Source: Terrimonas ginsenosidimutans
GTDB lineage: Bacteria > Bacteroidota > Bacteroidia > Chitinophagales > Chitinophagaceae
Assembly: GCF_022012415.1 (NCBI RefSeq)
Contig: NZ_JAKLTR010000004.1
Coordinates: 1 to 64,000 of the forward strand
DNA: 64,000 nucleotides
Reading direction: 5' to 3'
Part shown: positions 1 to 9,158 of the stretch, one piece after another
Position numbering within the stretch: the first letter of the stretch is position 1
Layout of the letters: every line of letters begins with the position of its first letter
Program-made: the position numbers and the translations under genes
Notes under the pieces: generated by a model
What the model saw: only the letters and a program-made list of their open reading frames with translations
Told to the model about the DNA's origin: nothing
Databases searched by the model: none

Positions 1-154
1 ACGCCTTGCCCGTCCGGCAAAAAATGTAAACGGACCCTTCAACGCCCGTCGAAAAAAAAGCCCTTGCCCGCCCGGCAACCAGCAGCGCGCAGCGCCTGCA
101 ATGAAAACATCCGGCCAAGCTCAATGACAGCGCTCACCCCAAGCACCGAAACCC

Positions 155-162
155 TATTTTTA
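155..162 (+). promoter_or_regulatory. Possible -7 box for lnt
   Basis: TATTTTTA matches the Bacteroidota -7 consensus TAnnTTTG at 7 of 8 positions and lies 20 nt before the lnt start codon. I see no convincing -33 TTG. The real promoter could also lie further upstream, outside the window. Confidence 0.3.
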
Positions 163-182
163 CAAAATAAAATTACTCTTCA

Positions 183-1808
183 GTGAAGCGTTTCTCTCTT
201 CTCCTTACAGCACTTGCCGGTTCCATATTACTCTGGGCATCATGGCCGGTGTCTCCATTCACGTTGCTCATTTTCATTGGATGGGCTCCCCTGCTCTGGG
301 TCGAGGACCATGCAACACGCAGATGGCAGTTCATCTCAATCGTGCTGCTGCATATGCTTGTGTGGAATGTGCTTACGACCTGGTGGGTTTGGAATGCAAG
401 TCCGGCGGGAGCAATAGGCGCATTCGTTGCGAATGCGATCGTAATGACCATTCCGTGGGTACTCACCAGGAGTGTAAAGAAAAGATGGGGGGCCAAACCG
501 GGCTATATAAGCCTGGTTGCCTTCTGGCTGGCCTTTGAATTTCTTCACCAGAACTGGGAATTAAGCTGGCCATGGCTGACATTGGGCAATGCGTTTGCCA
601 CACATCCGCAATGGGTGCAATGGTATGAATACACCGGAGCATCCGGTGGGACATTATGGATCCTGACCGGCAACATACTCGCGTATACGGCCTTTAAACG
701 CTACCGGGAAGAGGGGCGCACACGGTCTTACTTCATCAGTATTTCTTCATGGATCATTTTGCTGTTGCTGCCGATGATCATCTCCCGGTTCATCATGAGC
801 AGTGAGGCAAAAAGAGCATCCGCGGCGGTTGCGGAAGCTTATAAGAATGTGGTAGTGGTGCAACCTAATGTAGACCCGTATACAGAAAAATTCACGGGTA
901 ATATCGATGCGCAGATCCAAAAGCTGATCGTGCTTTCGGAACAGAAGATCGATAAGCATACCACGCTGGTGGTATGGCCGGAGACTGCCGTTCCCGCACA
1001 GGTCTGGGAAGATCAGATCAAACAGAACTACTTCTACCATCCGATCTGGTCTTTCCTGCAACGCCATCCACAGGTGAACCTGCTGACGGGAATAGACAGT
1101 TATAAAAATTACGGAAGGGACAAAAAGAATGCGACGATCACATCCAGGTTTGAATCAGGCAGCCAGAGCTATTACGACGCTTTCAATACCGCTGCATTTT
1201 TTGATGCGGATACCAGCATCCAGCTTTATCATAAAGCCAAACTGGTACCCGGTGTGGAAACATTGCCCTCTTTCCTGAGTTTTATGGGGGAATGGTTTGA
1301 GGATCTTGGAGGGATCAGCGGCACCCTGGGAAGAGACTCTGAACGAAAAGTTTTTGTCCCCTGGGATGAACATTTCAAAGCCGCTCCGATCATCTGCTAT
1401 GAAAGCATTTACGGTGATTACATCACGGAATACGTTCGCAAGGGCGCAAATATCCTGACCATTATCACCAATGACGGATGGTGGGGCGATACACCGGGGT
1501 ATAAACAACACATGAATTACGGCCGCCTGCGCGCTCTTGAGACCCGGAAATGGGTTGCGCGAAGCGCTAATACCGGCATCAGCTGTTTTATTGATCCGAT
1601 CGGCAACGTGATAAGCCCCCAACCCTGGGATGTACCTGCCGCGATCAAGCTGAATATCCCCGTTGATAACCGTCAAACATTCTTTGTAAAACATGGCGAT
1701 CTTCTTTCCCGCGCAGCGGCCATTATTTCAGGAATAATTTTGGTAGGGTTGATCATAAGCCTGGCAGCCGGAAAACTGAGGAAGAAATCACCGGGTGGCA
1801 AGAAGTAA
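183..1808 (+). CDS. lnt: Apolipoprotein N-acyltransferase Lnt
   Basis: Inner-membrane enzyme that adds the third acyl chain to the N-terminal cysteine of lipoproteins, the last step of lipoprotein maturation. The 541-residue length is normal for the family. The N-terminal ~215 residues are a series of hydrophobic helices. The rest is a nitrilase-like domain with the expected Glu-Lys-Cys triad: E267 in WPET, K351 in YHKAKLVPG and C405 in IICYES. A hydrophobic segment near the C-terminus (about 508-530) is the final membrane helix. The start is a GTG; there is no better ATG upstream, and it sits at a suitable distance from a possible -7 box. The lipoproteins BamD and the DUF4296 protein encoded in this window would be substrates. 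Confidence 0.93.
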   Translation: MKRFSLLLTALAGSILLWASWPVSPFTLLIFIGWAPLLWVEDHATRRWQFISIVLLHMLVWNVLTTWWVWNASPAGAIGAFVANAIVMTIPWVLTRSVKKRWGAKPGYISLVAFWLAFEFLHQNWELSWPWLTLGNAFATHPQWVQWYEYTGASGGTLWILTGNILAYTAFKRYREEGRTRSYFISISSWIILLLLPMIISRFIMSSEAKRASAAVAEAYKNVVVVQPNVDPYTEKFTGNIDAQIQKLIVLSEQKIDKHTTLVVWPETAVPAQVWEDQIKQNYFYHPIWSFLQRHPQVNLLTGIDSYKNYGRDKKNATITSRFESGSQSYYDAFNTAAFFDADTSIQLYHKAKLVPGVETLPSFLSFMGEWFEDLGGISGTLGRDSERKVFVPWDEHFKAAPIICYESIYGDYITEYVRKGANILTIITNDGWWGDTPGYKQHMNYGRLRALETRKWVARSANTGISCFIDPIGNVISPQPWDVPAAIKLNIPVDNRQTFFVKHGDLLSRAAAIISGIILVGLIISLAAGKLRKKSPGGKK

Positions 1809-1908
1809 TTGACCGAAGGCCTCAGAACCGGCTTTGGCGAAGTCTGATGCCAGTACAGGATCTTGCATCGGCGATACCTGATCCATATTATTCATTCAAG
1901 CTGTAAGC

Positions 1909-2712
1909 ATGTCATTTAGTTCAAAAGAAATAAAGTTCGGCGGAAAGAAATTTTTTTATCGCGTTACCGGCTCAGGGAAGCCTGTTATACTGATACATGG
2001 TTTTGGAGAAACAGGTGAAGTATGGAATGAGCAGGCCGCATTTCTTTCCGGATCATACCGGATCATTATCCCTGATCTTCCCGGGAGCGGGCGTTCCGAA
2101 GCTGTGGAGGATATGAGCATGGAGAATCTTGCAGAAGCCGTTCATGCTATCATCCATGAAGAAGACATTCACGCCTGCCCGGTGATCGGGCACAGTATGG
2201 GCGGATACGTAGCGCTTGCACTGGCGGAAAGTTATTACAACCATGTCAGCGCGCTGGGACTGTTCCATTCCACCACGTACGCGGACAGTGAAGAGAAAAA
2301 AGAGACGCGCCGCAAGGGGATCGGTTTTATACGCGACCATGGTGTATTTGAATTCCTTCAGTCAACTTCTCCCAACCTGTTTTCCCGGCACACCAAAGAA
2401 CGTTCGCCTGAACTTGTAAGGGCGTTCATTGAAGGGCTTCGCGGGTTTGAGCCTGCGTCGCTGATCGCCTATTACGAGGGGATGATGGCGCGGCCCGACA
2501 GAACAGCTGTTCTCCGCAACCTTCATGTGCCGATGCTGTTTGTCATTGGAGAATATGATGCAGCCGTGTCCCCGGACGATTCGCTGCAGCAATCTTATAT
2601 TCCGGCGATCTCGTATGTACATATGCTGAAACACTCCGCACATATGGGCATGCTCGAAGAAAAAGACATCAGCAATGCCATCCTCAAAGAGTTCCTGGAC
2701 GGCGTAAAATGA
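1909..2712 (+). CDS. Alpha/beta-hydrolase fold protein
   Basis: 267-residue cytoplasmic alpha/beta hydrolase; the substrate cannot be read from sequence. Visible elements are the oxyanion-loop motif HGFGETG (30-36), the nucleophile elbow GHSMG with S96, the acid D217 in GEYDAAVSP, and the catalytic histidine H245 in KHSAHMGM. No signal peptide. It starts 100 nt after lnt on the same strand, so it could be cotranscribed, but no functional link is evident. Family relatives include esterases, haloperoxidase-like proteins and C-C bond hydrolases. Confidence 0.85.
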   Translation: MSFSSKEIKFGGKKFFYRVTGSGKPVILIHGFGETGEVWNEQAAFLSGSYRIIIPDLPGSGRSEAVEDMSMENLAEAVHAIIHEEDIHACPVIGHSMGGYVALALAESYYNHVSALGLFHSTTYADSEEKKETRRKGIGFIRDHGVFEFLQSTSPNLFSRHTKERSPELVRAFIEGLRGFEPASLIAYYEGMMARPDRTAVLRNLHVPMLFVIGEYDAAVSPDDSLQQSYIPAISYVHMLKHSAHMGMLEEKDISNAILKEFLDGVK

Positions 2713-2932
2713 GATAGCAGCATTGTATTTTAATGCTGAAATAACAGGATGGCCATACGAAAAGGGCGGGAAAAAACGTTAGCCTTAATTCCCATCCATC
2801 AATAAGCCTTTAATGGTGGTAGTGTGTGGCATTGAACCGGCCGGAACGCTAGTAGGGAGTTTGGGAAATAAATACTATTTGCCATCTTAAATAATTGATC
2901 ATCAAATGATAACGCGTTTATAAAAGATATCG

Positions 2933-2958
2933 AAAAAGCTGCCCCGTGGCGGCTTTTT
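2933..2958 (+). terminator. Rho-independent terminator
   Basis: An 11-bp stem (one G-T pair) with loop CCGT, whose 3' arm ends in a T-run. It lies 220 nt after the hydrolase stop and only 37 nt before the next start. It can end lnt/hydrolase readthrough or a short transcript from the gap 2713-2932. Confidence 0.6.
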
Positions 2959-2961
2959 TAA

Positions 2962-2969
2962 TATCTTTA
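2962..2969 (+). promoter_or_regulatory. Possible -7 box for the 2996 gene
   Basis: TATCTTTA matches TAnnTTTG at 7 of 8 positions, directly after the terminator and 26 nt before the ATG at 2996. Since a terminator separates this gene from upstream transcription, some promoter must lie in these few bases. Confidence 0.35.
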
Positions 2970-2995
2970 TACGCTTTTGGCCGGAATATATGCCC

Positions 2996-5626
2996 ATGAA
3001 AAAAATAGTACTCTCCTTCACCTTGCTGATAACTTCTCTCGCCCTGTATGCCGAGCATATCACCGGGGGGGAAATGTATTACACATTTGCGGGTGTTTCC
3101 AATGGTGTATATAAATATAACGTAACGCTGAAATTGTTCCGCAACTGCGGCAATACCGGTGCTGCACTGGATCAGAATGCCGCGATCGGGATTTTTGATA
3201 ATACGACGAACAGTTTGTTGAAAACGGAGAGTGTGCAGAGGTCAAGTATGTCTACCCTCTCTCTTCAGGATCCCGGCCCCTGCATCACCAACGCACCAAG
3301 TGTTTGTTACGAGGTGGGTTTTTATGAATTTACAGTAGAGCTGCCTGCCAGTGCCCGCGGTTATACGATATCCTATCAGCGTTGCTGCCGCATCAATGGG
3401 ATCAGCAATGTGGTAGGTTCCGGCAGTTATGGCGCAACATATACCGCGATTATCCCGGGTACGAATACATTTGCGACGGCACCGGAGAATAACAGTGCGA
3501 AGTTCTCAGGAAGAGATACGGTGATCATTTGCGGAGGATATCCATTCACTTACAGCTTTGCGGCAACGGATGCTGATCCGACTGACCAGCTTCGCTACAG
3601 CTTTTGCAATGCGTATTCAGGTGGTGGCCAGGATGCAGGTCCATCAGGTGGCCAGAACACACCGATACCAAATCCGCCGGCCGCTCCCCCTTATTCTCAA
3701 CCAGCTTACAGTTTTCCTTATAACGGCCCGATACCCCTGGGTACCAATGTCAGTATCAATCCCACGACGGGCCTGATCACCGGCACGGCTCCTCCGGAAG
3801 GGATCTACGTCGTAACGGTTTGTGTGGAAGAGATCCGAAATGGTGTGGTGATCGCTGTGCAGCGGAAAGATCTTCAGATCAAAGCCGGTGGTTGCGATAT
3901 TGCCCGCTCGTTGCTTGACCCGGTTTATACATCCTGTGATGGACTGACACTGGATTTTGCCAATAAGTTTTCCAGCCCGCTGATCAGTACTTATTACTGG
4001 GAATTTGGTGACCCGGCCAGCGGTGCAGGCAACAGTTCCACTTCTGCAACGCCTACACATACATTCTCCACTCCGGGTGATTATACGATCAAACTTGTGA
4101 CGAACCGCAACCAGGAGTGTTCTGATTCCACTACCGCCCTCGTGCGTGTGTGGCCAGGATTTTTCCCTGCATTCAATACCACAGGGATCTGCATCAATAA
4201 TCCTGTATTGTTCACCGATGCATCCACCACCAACTATGGGGTGATCGATAGCTGGTCATGGAGTTTTGGTGATGAAACCACCCTGGCGGATACATCACAT
4301 AAGAAAGATACCAGCTGGAAATACAATACGACCGGACCCAAAGAAGTCATCTTCACTGTAACGAGTGATAAAGGTTGTTTTAAAACGCTGAAAGATACAA
4401 TCACGATCATCGACAAGCCGCCGATCACGCTGGGGTTCAGGGATACGCTGATCTGCGTACCCGATGCTGTTCAGCTTCAGGCCTCAGGTACCGGTAATTT
4501 CAGCTGGTCACCGACGGGCACTATGGTAAATGCGAATACCGGCACTCCTACGGTCAGTCCGCCCAGTACCACGACCTACCAGGTAACGCTGAATGAACAG
4601 GGCTGTATCAACCAGGATACGGTAAGAGTTCGTGTCGTCCAGTTTGTATCAATGAATGCGATGGCAGACTCCGTGATCTGCGAAACAGATCCCGCGCAGC
4701 TGCATGTAACAAGCGATGCGTTGCGGTTTGACTGGTCACCCGCTGCTGCAGTTAGTAACCCGACGATACCCAACCCGATCGCTCTTGCGGGCTCCAGCCT
4801 CGTCTACTCAGTGACGGGCTCGATCGGCTCCTGTAACACAACAAGAAATATCCGGATAACGGCGATCCCTTACCCGGTTGCAAACGCAGGCCCCGATACC
4901 ATTATTTGCTATAACACACCTGCTCCGCTGCACGGCACGCATGATGGCAGTTTGTTCAACTGGTCACCTACCGCATCACTGGTGAACTCGCAGACATTGA
5001 ACCCGGTTGCCTATCCTGCGCGCACCACCGAATATATTCTGCGATCATTTGATACACGCGGCTGCCCTAAACCAGGGATAGACACTGTTCTCGTAACAGT
5101 ACTGCCAAAGATCAGACCGTTCGCAGGCAACGATACCGCTGTGATCGCCGGCCAACCGCTTCAATTCAATGCGGAAGGAGGGGTGAATTATATCTGGACC
5201 CCGTCAACCGGCCTCAGCAATGCAAACATCAAAAACCCAATTGGCGTGTATGGTGCAGAGATCGACAGCATTCGTTACACGGTCGAGGTATTTAATGAAG
5301 CCGGTTGTTCTGATACCGCTTCCATGAAAGTAACTGTATTCAAAACCAATCCCTACGTGTTTGTGCCTTCGGCATTCACTCCGAATGGTGATGGCAAAAA
5401 CGATCTGCTGATCCCCGTAGCGGTTGGTGTAAGAAAGATCAATTACTTCAGGATCTACAACCGTTGGGGCAATCTCTTATTTTCGACCACTACCAATGGC
5501 CATGGCTGGGATGGAAATCTCAGCGGCACCCCACAAACTTCCAACGTGTTTGTATGGATGGTGGAAGCAGAAGATTATACGGGCAAGAAGTTTACATTGA
5601 AGGGAACGACGACGTTGATTCGTTGA
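2996..5626 (+). CDS. Secreted PKD-rich protein with gliding-motility C-terminal (CHU_C, T9SS type B) domain
   Basis: 876-residue exported protein. A signal peptide (MKKIVLSFTLLITSLALYA) is followed by repeated Ig/PKD-like segments with recurring SWSP, DWSP and NWSP motifs. The last ~85 residues carry the gliding-motility-associated C-terminal domain: PSAFTPNGDGKNDLL near residue 793, then IYNRWGNLLF, GWDG and a terminal KGTTTLIR. This domain marks cargo exported by the T9SS through the SprA pore, also encoded in this window. Cell-surface or secreted; a structural or adhesive role is plausible but unproven. I chose the ATG at 2996 because the signal peptide then begins MKKIV; an ATG at 2990 is an alternative. 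The stop codon falls inside the first repeats of the inverted-array element that follows. Confidence 0.85.
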   Translation: MKKIVLSFTLLITSLALYAEHITGGEMYYTFAGVSNGVYKYNVTLKLFRNCGNTGAALDQNAAIGIFDNTTNSLLKTESVQRSSMSTLSLQDPGPCITNAPSVCYEVGFYEFTVELPASARGYTISYQRCCRINGISNVVGSGSYGATYTAIIPGTNTFATAPENNSAKFSGRDTVIICGGYPFTYSFAATDADPTDQLRYSFCNAYSGGGQDAGPSGGQNTPIPNPPAAPPYSQPAYSFPYNGPIPLGTNVSINPTTGLITGTAPPEGIYVVTVCVEEIRNGVVIAVQRKDLQIKAGGCDIARSLLDPVYTSCDGLTLDFANKFSSPLISTYYWEFGDPASGAGNSSTSATPTHTFSTPGDYTIKLVTNRNQECSDSTTALVRVWPGFFPAFNTTGICINNPVLFTDASTTNYGVIDSWSWSFGDETTLADTSHKKDTSWKYNTTGPKEVIFTVTSDKGCFKTLKDTITIIDKPPITLGFRDTLICVPDAVQLQASGTGNFSWSPTGTMVNANTGTPTVSPPSTTTYQVTLNEQGCINQDTVRVRVVQFVSMNAMADSVICETDPAQLHVTSDALRFDWSPAAAVSNPTIPNPIALAGSSLVYSVTGSIGSCNTTRNIRITAIPYPVANAGPDTIICYNTPAPLHGTHDGSLFNWSPTASLVNSQTLNPVAYPARTTEYILRSFDTRGCPKPGIDTVLVTVLPKIRPFAGNDTAVIAGQPLQFNAEGGVNYIWTPSTGLSNANIKNPIGVYGAEIDSIRYTVEVFNEAGCSDTASMKVTVFKTNPYVFVPSAFTPNGDGKNDLLIPVAVGVRKINYFRIYNRWGNLLFSTTTNGHGWDGNLSGTPQTSNVFVWMVEAEDYTGKKFTLKGTTTLIR

Positions 5627-5799
5627 TTCGTTGTCCGTTGACCGTTGACCGTTGTCCGTTGTCCGGAATTCTAGTAAGGTGGAATAAAATTGGATCTTTG
5701 TGTACAAATTAAAAGCGAGGGGCTATCGTTTATCAACGATAGCCCCTCGCTTTTAATTTGTGTCGGTCAACGGTCAACGGTCAACGGTCAACGGACAAC
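5614..5799. repeat. Inverted heptamer-array element with perfect 27-bp hairpin core (copy 1)
   Basis: Left array: two GTTGATTC, then GTTGTCC, two GTTGACC and two GTTGTCC, ending at about 5666. A spacer follows (5667-5703). The core is a perfect 27-bp stem, arms 5704-5730 and 5735-5761, loop TATC. The right array is four GGTCAAC plus one GGACAAC (5765-5799), the reverse complement of the left units. It is the reverse-oriented relative of the element at 19884-20081: both share the inner stem half, the loop and a spacer of the type ATCCAATTTTATTCCAC (read on the minus strand here). No open reading frame. Confidence 0.9.
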
Positions 5800-5813
5800 G
5801 ATCACCGATGCCC

Positions 5814-5821
5814 TATCTTCG
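5814..5821 (+). promoter_or_regulatory. Possible -7 box of the SDR gene
   Basis: TATCTTCG fits TAnnTTTG at 7 of 8 positions, 18 nt before the ATG at 5840. The -33 region would fall in the last GGTCAAC/GGACAAC units, so the repeat element may form part of this promoter. Confidence 0.4.
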
Positions 5822-5839
5822 CACCCACAATTTCCCTTT

Positions 5840-6598
5840 ATGTCAAAAATCGCCTTTATCACCGGAGCGAGCTCCGGTTTTGGAAAAGCCTGTGCTGAGA
5901 AATTTGCGGCAAATGGCTATAATTTGATCCTGAATGCAAGACGTGAAGACCGTCTGAATGAGATCAGCAATGTATTGAAAGAACAGTACGGGATACAGAT
6001 CCTTTTGCGGGTATTTGATGTGCGTGAGCAACAGGCGGTATCGGATGCCGTGACCAGCCTTCACGATGAATGGAAAGCGATCGACGTGTTGGTGAACAAT
6101 GCAGGTCTCGCTCTTGGGCGCGATTATTTTGAGGAAGCAGATCTTGACGACTGGAATATCATGGTCGACACAAATATTAAAGGCTTCGCTTATGTAGCAA
6201 AAGCTGTGTCTCAATTAATGGTGCTCCGCAAGCAGGGGCATATTATCAATATGGGATCCGTTGCCGGGAAACTGGTGTATGAACGGGGTAACATGTATTG
6301 CGCTACAAAGTCTGCCGTGGACGCATTAAGCCATGCCATGCGTGTTGACATGCTCCGGCACAATATTAAAGTTACCGCCATTCATCCGGGTGCCGCGGAA
6401 ACTGAATTTTCCGTTGTCCGTTTCAAGGGAGATGAGACTTCCGCCAGAAATGTATACGCTGGTTTGCAACCGCTTACCGCAGCTGATGTGGCGGATGTCA
6501 TCTTTTACACCACCACATTGCCGCCACATGTCTGCATTAACGACCTTGTGATCACGCCAACCCAACAGGCCGACGGTATTTACATGCACCGTCATTGA
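5840..6598 (+). CDS. Short-chain dehydrogenase/reductase (YdfG-like)
   Basis: 252-residue cytoplasmic NAD(P)-dependent oxidoreductase of the classical SDR family. Visible elements: TGASSGFG (8-15) for the cofactor, NNAG (86-89), and the catalytic S140, Y153 and K157 in the YxxxK arrangement. The overall pattern resembles YdfG-type 3-hydroxy acid (serine/threonine) dehydrogenases, but the substrate is an inference. Reading upstream of 5840 would translate the repeat element, so the ATG at 5840 (MSKIAFITG) is the start. Confidence 0.88.
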   Translation: MSKIAFITGASSGFGKACAEKFAANGYNLILNARREDRLNEISNVLKEQYGIQILLRVFDVREQQAVSDAVTSLHDEWKAIDVLVNNAGLALGRDYFEEADLDDWNIMVDTNIKGFAYVAKAVSQLMVLRKQGHIINMGSVAGKLVYERGNMYCATKSAVDALSHAMRVDMLRHNIKVTAIHPGAAETEFSVVRFKGDETSARNVYAGLQPLTAADVADVIFYTTTLPPHVCINDLVITPTQQADGIYMHRH

Positions 6599-6743
6599 CA
6601 CGGAATTGACATTCGCCTGCATACTTTAATGCCTGGTATGCCGTTAAAACCACAGCTGTCTATCCGTCGGGGAAGGCCAAAACAGGCGGATAAACAGCTG
6701 TTGACCGGTTAGCCGAACGTTTGCATGGCTGATTTATTTACCT

Positions 6744-6751
6744 TAGATTTG
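6744..6751 (+). promoter_or_regulatory. -7 box for the 6778-7774 gene pair
   Basis: TAGATTTG is a full match to the Bacteroidota consensus TAnnTTTG, 26 nt before the ATG at 6778. Confidence 0.5.
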
Positions 6752-6777
6752 TCCATATCCAGATCCTTTAAAAGTTT

Positions 6778-7266
6778 ATGAAGAACTTATTTCCTGCCTT
6801 ATTTACCCTGCTGCTGCTATCCGGCACCAGATCCTTTTCACAGGACGTGATCAGACAAAGATCCTGTGACAACCCGTTCATCATGCAACAGGCGGACAGT
6901 CTGAAAGCACTTTACGCAAAAGATGGATTGGTGTTGGTAAAAGAAGCGTCCATGACAATGGAAAGCGAGTATGAAATGCCCGTTGTCGTTCCTCTCACAC
7001 AAGGCACCTGGTATCAGTTTGTTTTTATCGGCGAATATACCTCCCGCTTATACGAGGTAAGGATGTTCGACTGGAATGAAAAACAAGTGGTTTTTCAGCA
7101 GAAAAAATGGGGCGATATTGATGGCAACATCATTAGTTTCGGATATGTGGCAGCACAATCTGAGTTCCACATGATGAAGCCCTTGCAGATCAACAAGGAT
7201 AAAAAGAAGAAAAAAAACCTTTGCGGTTATGTAATGCTTTTCAAGAAATCAAAGCCAAATCCATAG
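6778..7266 (+). CDS. Secreted protein of unknown function
   Basis: 162 residues with a signal peptide of about 21 residues ending near TRSFSQ. No known domain recognised. The mature part has beta-type alternation and several aromatic residues, including GTWYQFVFIGEYTSRLYEVRM, then a lysine-rich stretch KDKKKKKN near the C-terminus. Expected in the periplasm or outer membrane. It is followed after 10 nt by the next gene on the same strand and has a good -7 box, so the two are probably one transcript. Confidence 0.7.
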   Translation: MKNLFPALFTLLLLSGTRSFSQDVIRQRSCDNPFIMQQADSLKALYAKDGLVLVKEASMTMESEYEMPVVVPLTQGTWYQFVFIGEYTSRLYEVRMFDWNEKQVVFQQKKWGDIDGNIISFGYVAAQSEFHMMKPLQINKDKKKKKNLCGYVMLFKKSKPNP

Positions 7267-7276
7267 TGTTTACAGC

Positions 7277-7774
7277 ATGCGTCTTTTACCTTACAAAAAA
7301 ATCTCACGGAAAACAGATAAGAGCTTCGAAAAAGTCAAATCAATCCTCGATAAGATCTGCATTCTTCCCAAAAAGTTCGACCTGCAAAGCATATTGAACA
7401 ATGTGCTCGATTATAAGATCTCCAATAATTCATTCGCTGTTGTAATGGGTGGCTATGGGTTCTTTTATGGAGCGACAAGTCTGAACCCTGTAATGACGGG
7501 AAGTTATTCCACGGGGAGCGATGGCAAAAATCAATTGACCTTCACCATACGTCCTCAATGGACCGGTCTTGCGATGATCGCATTGCTTTACAGTGTTGCG
7601 ATCTGGGGGCTTACAGTGTCTGTTAAACGAAATCAGCTGGAAGGGATCATTACCACATCGGTATTCATCGTGGTAATTTATTGGGCTTACCTCGTAAAGT
7701 TCAATAAATCGGTAAAGAAGTACCAGGCAGTGATCGATCAGCTAACAGGAGATAAACCAGCACTGATCAAGTAA
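7277..7774 (+). CDS. Membrane protein of unknown function
   Basis: 165 residues, unrecognised. A basic N-terminal cytoplasmic-looking segment of ~50 residues is followed by a glycine/serine-rich stretch and two hydrophobic helices (about 95-113 and 123-142), ending in a charged tail. It probably forms an operon with the secreted protein 10 nt upstream. Downstream it converges with the sugar dehydrogenase gene. Confidence 0.6.
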   Translation: MRLLPYKKISRKTDKSFEKVKSILDKICILPKKFDLQSILNNVLDYKISNNSFAVVMGGYGFFYGATSLNPVMTGSYSTGSDGKNQLTFTIRPQWTGLAMIALLYSVAIWGLTVSVKRNQLEGIITTSVFIVVIYWAYLVKFNKSVKKYQAVIDQLTGDKPALIK

Positions 7775-7785
7775 TCATTGCAATT

Positions 7786-7857
7786 GGCGTAGGAGTATCG
7801 CGAAGTACGCAAGGGAATCGCAATGGATGCAAAGAAAGACCCAGCGCTCTTTGCGTG
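7786..7857. repeat. GCAAAG-type intergenic repeat, degenerate copy
   Basis: Starts GGCGTAGGAGTATCG, nearly identical to GGCGTAGAAGTATCG that opens the element at 63587-63694. It contains further GCAA/GCAAAG steps and the right-arm piece GCTCTTTGCGT. Unlike the 63.6-kb copy it does not fold into one long stem and appears eroded. It fills the 91-bp gap between two convergent genes. Confidence 0.6.
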
Positions 7858-7865
7858 GAAAAATC

Positions 7866-9134
7866 TCAGCGGCCGATACCCGTGTAACTGATCCCCGCGG
7901 ATTCTACTATACGGCGGTCCAGCGCATTTCTTCCATCAACTATGAACCTGACTCCATTTGCCGCCATGGCAGTAAAGTCAAGCTGACGGTACTCCCTGTG
8001 CATCGTAACGAGAAAAACTACTTCCGCATCCGTCTTCGATGGATCAGCAAAAGCAAATCCTTTATGTTCGAGTTCCGGTTGCGAGAACTCTGCATCATGC
8101 ATGAATACGTCAAATCCTTCCTGCTCCAATAATCCATACAACGATGCTCCCACGCTGTTCGCGTCTTCTTTGACGTTTGGCCGAAATGAAAGGCCAAGCA
8201 CCAGCGCTGTTTTATTCCGGACTTTATCTCTGATCAATGAAACGGCAAACGCGGCCATATTATCATTGATCTGGCGGCCCGCTCTGGCTATCGAAAAATC
8301 AAGTCCGGCGTGCCGGAAATTATCGATCAGGAAATAAGGATATACAGGTGTGCAATGCCCCCCTACTCCAATGCCCGGCTGAAGAAGATTCGCTTCACCA
8401 TCTGCATTGATGAGTGGAAGCAGTGAGGGAAGATCTATACCGGATAGCTGCGCAAACATCGCCAACTGGTTTGCCAGGGCAATATTCACATCACGATAGA
8501 TCATGCCGGCCAGCTTCATCATCTCCGCTGTTTCCGTATTCTCAACACGATAAAGCAATTCCGTTGAAAAGAATTGCTGATATAACCGGTAGTTCGCTTC
8601 TGTTGCTTCAGCAGAAATACCGCCGATCACTTTAGGAATCTTTTCCAGTTGTGTGAGCATCGTGCCACTTTTGATCCGCTCCGGACTGTGGGAAAGAAGA
8701 AAGTCAACGCCATGCTTTTTCCCCGAAGATTCAAGTACGGGGAGCAATACTTTTCGGCTGTATCCGACAGGCACGGATGTTTCCACCACGATCAGTAACT
8801 TATTACTGCAATGAGATACCAGTTGTTGAAAACATTGTATGAAAGGAGCATCAATCGTTTTTTTCTCCTGATCGACAGCAAGCGGTATGCAAATAATAAC
8901 CGCATCGGGCGTGTGATCATCAAGGGTTATTTCGATGTGCAGGTTACCCTCATTGCAGGCATCAGTGAGCACAGTCAATACACCGGGCTCATTGGTATGA
9001 AAGGTATTTTCATAAAATCTACCGGCAATGGTTGTATCGGTATCGACCGCCACAACGTGCAGGCCATGAAGCAGCATATTTGCCGCCACCGCCTGACCGA
9101 TCTTTCCAAAACCAATGACTGCAATTGTTTTCAT
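7866..9134 (-). CDS. UDP-sugar 6-dehydrogenase (WbpA/WecC-like)
   Basis: 422-residue UDP-glucose/UDP-GlcNAc dehydrogenase-family enzyme, expected to oxidise C6 of a UDP-hexosamine to the uronic acid with NAD. Visible: Rossmann motif GFGKIGQAVA (8-17), TSVPVGYSRK, SPERIKSG, and the catalytic cysteine C261 in GVGGHCTPVYPYF. The usual GHCxPxDP has Tyr in place of Asp here. It is the third gene after WbpB-like and WbpD-like genes on the same strand, 24 nt after the latter, which points to UDP-GlcNAc-derived diamino-uronate synthesis for a surface polysaccharide. UDP-ManNAc dehydrogenase is the alternative. Confidence 0.82.
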   Translation of the reverse strand: MKTIAVIGFGKIGQAVAANMLLHGLHVVAVDTDTTIAGRFYENTFHTNEPGVLTVLTDACNEGNLHIEITLDDHTPDAVIICIPLAVDQEKKTIDAPFIQCFQQLVSHCSNKLLIVVETSVPVGYSRKVLLPVLESSGKKHGVDFLLSHSPERIKSGTMLTQLEKIPKVIGGISAEATEANYRLYQQFFSTELLYRVENTETAEMMKLAGMIYRDVNIALANQLAMFAQLSGIDLPSLLPLINADGEANLLQPGIGVGGHCTPVYPYFLIDNFRHAGLDFSIARAGRQINDNMAAFAVSLIRDKVRNKTALVLGLSFRPNVKEDANSVGASLYGLLEQEGFDVFMHDAEFSQPELEHKGFAFADPSKTDAEVVFLVTMHREYRQLDFTAMAANGVRFIVDGRNALDRRIVESAGISYTGIGR

Positions 9135-9158
9135 CTGCAGAATAACTGTTTAATCTGT

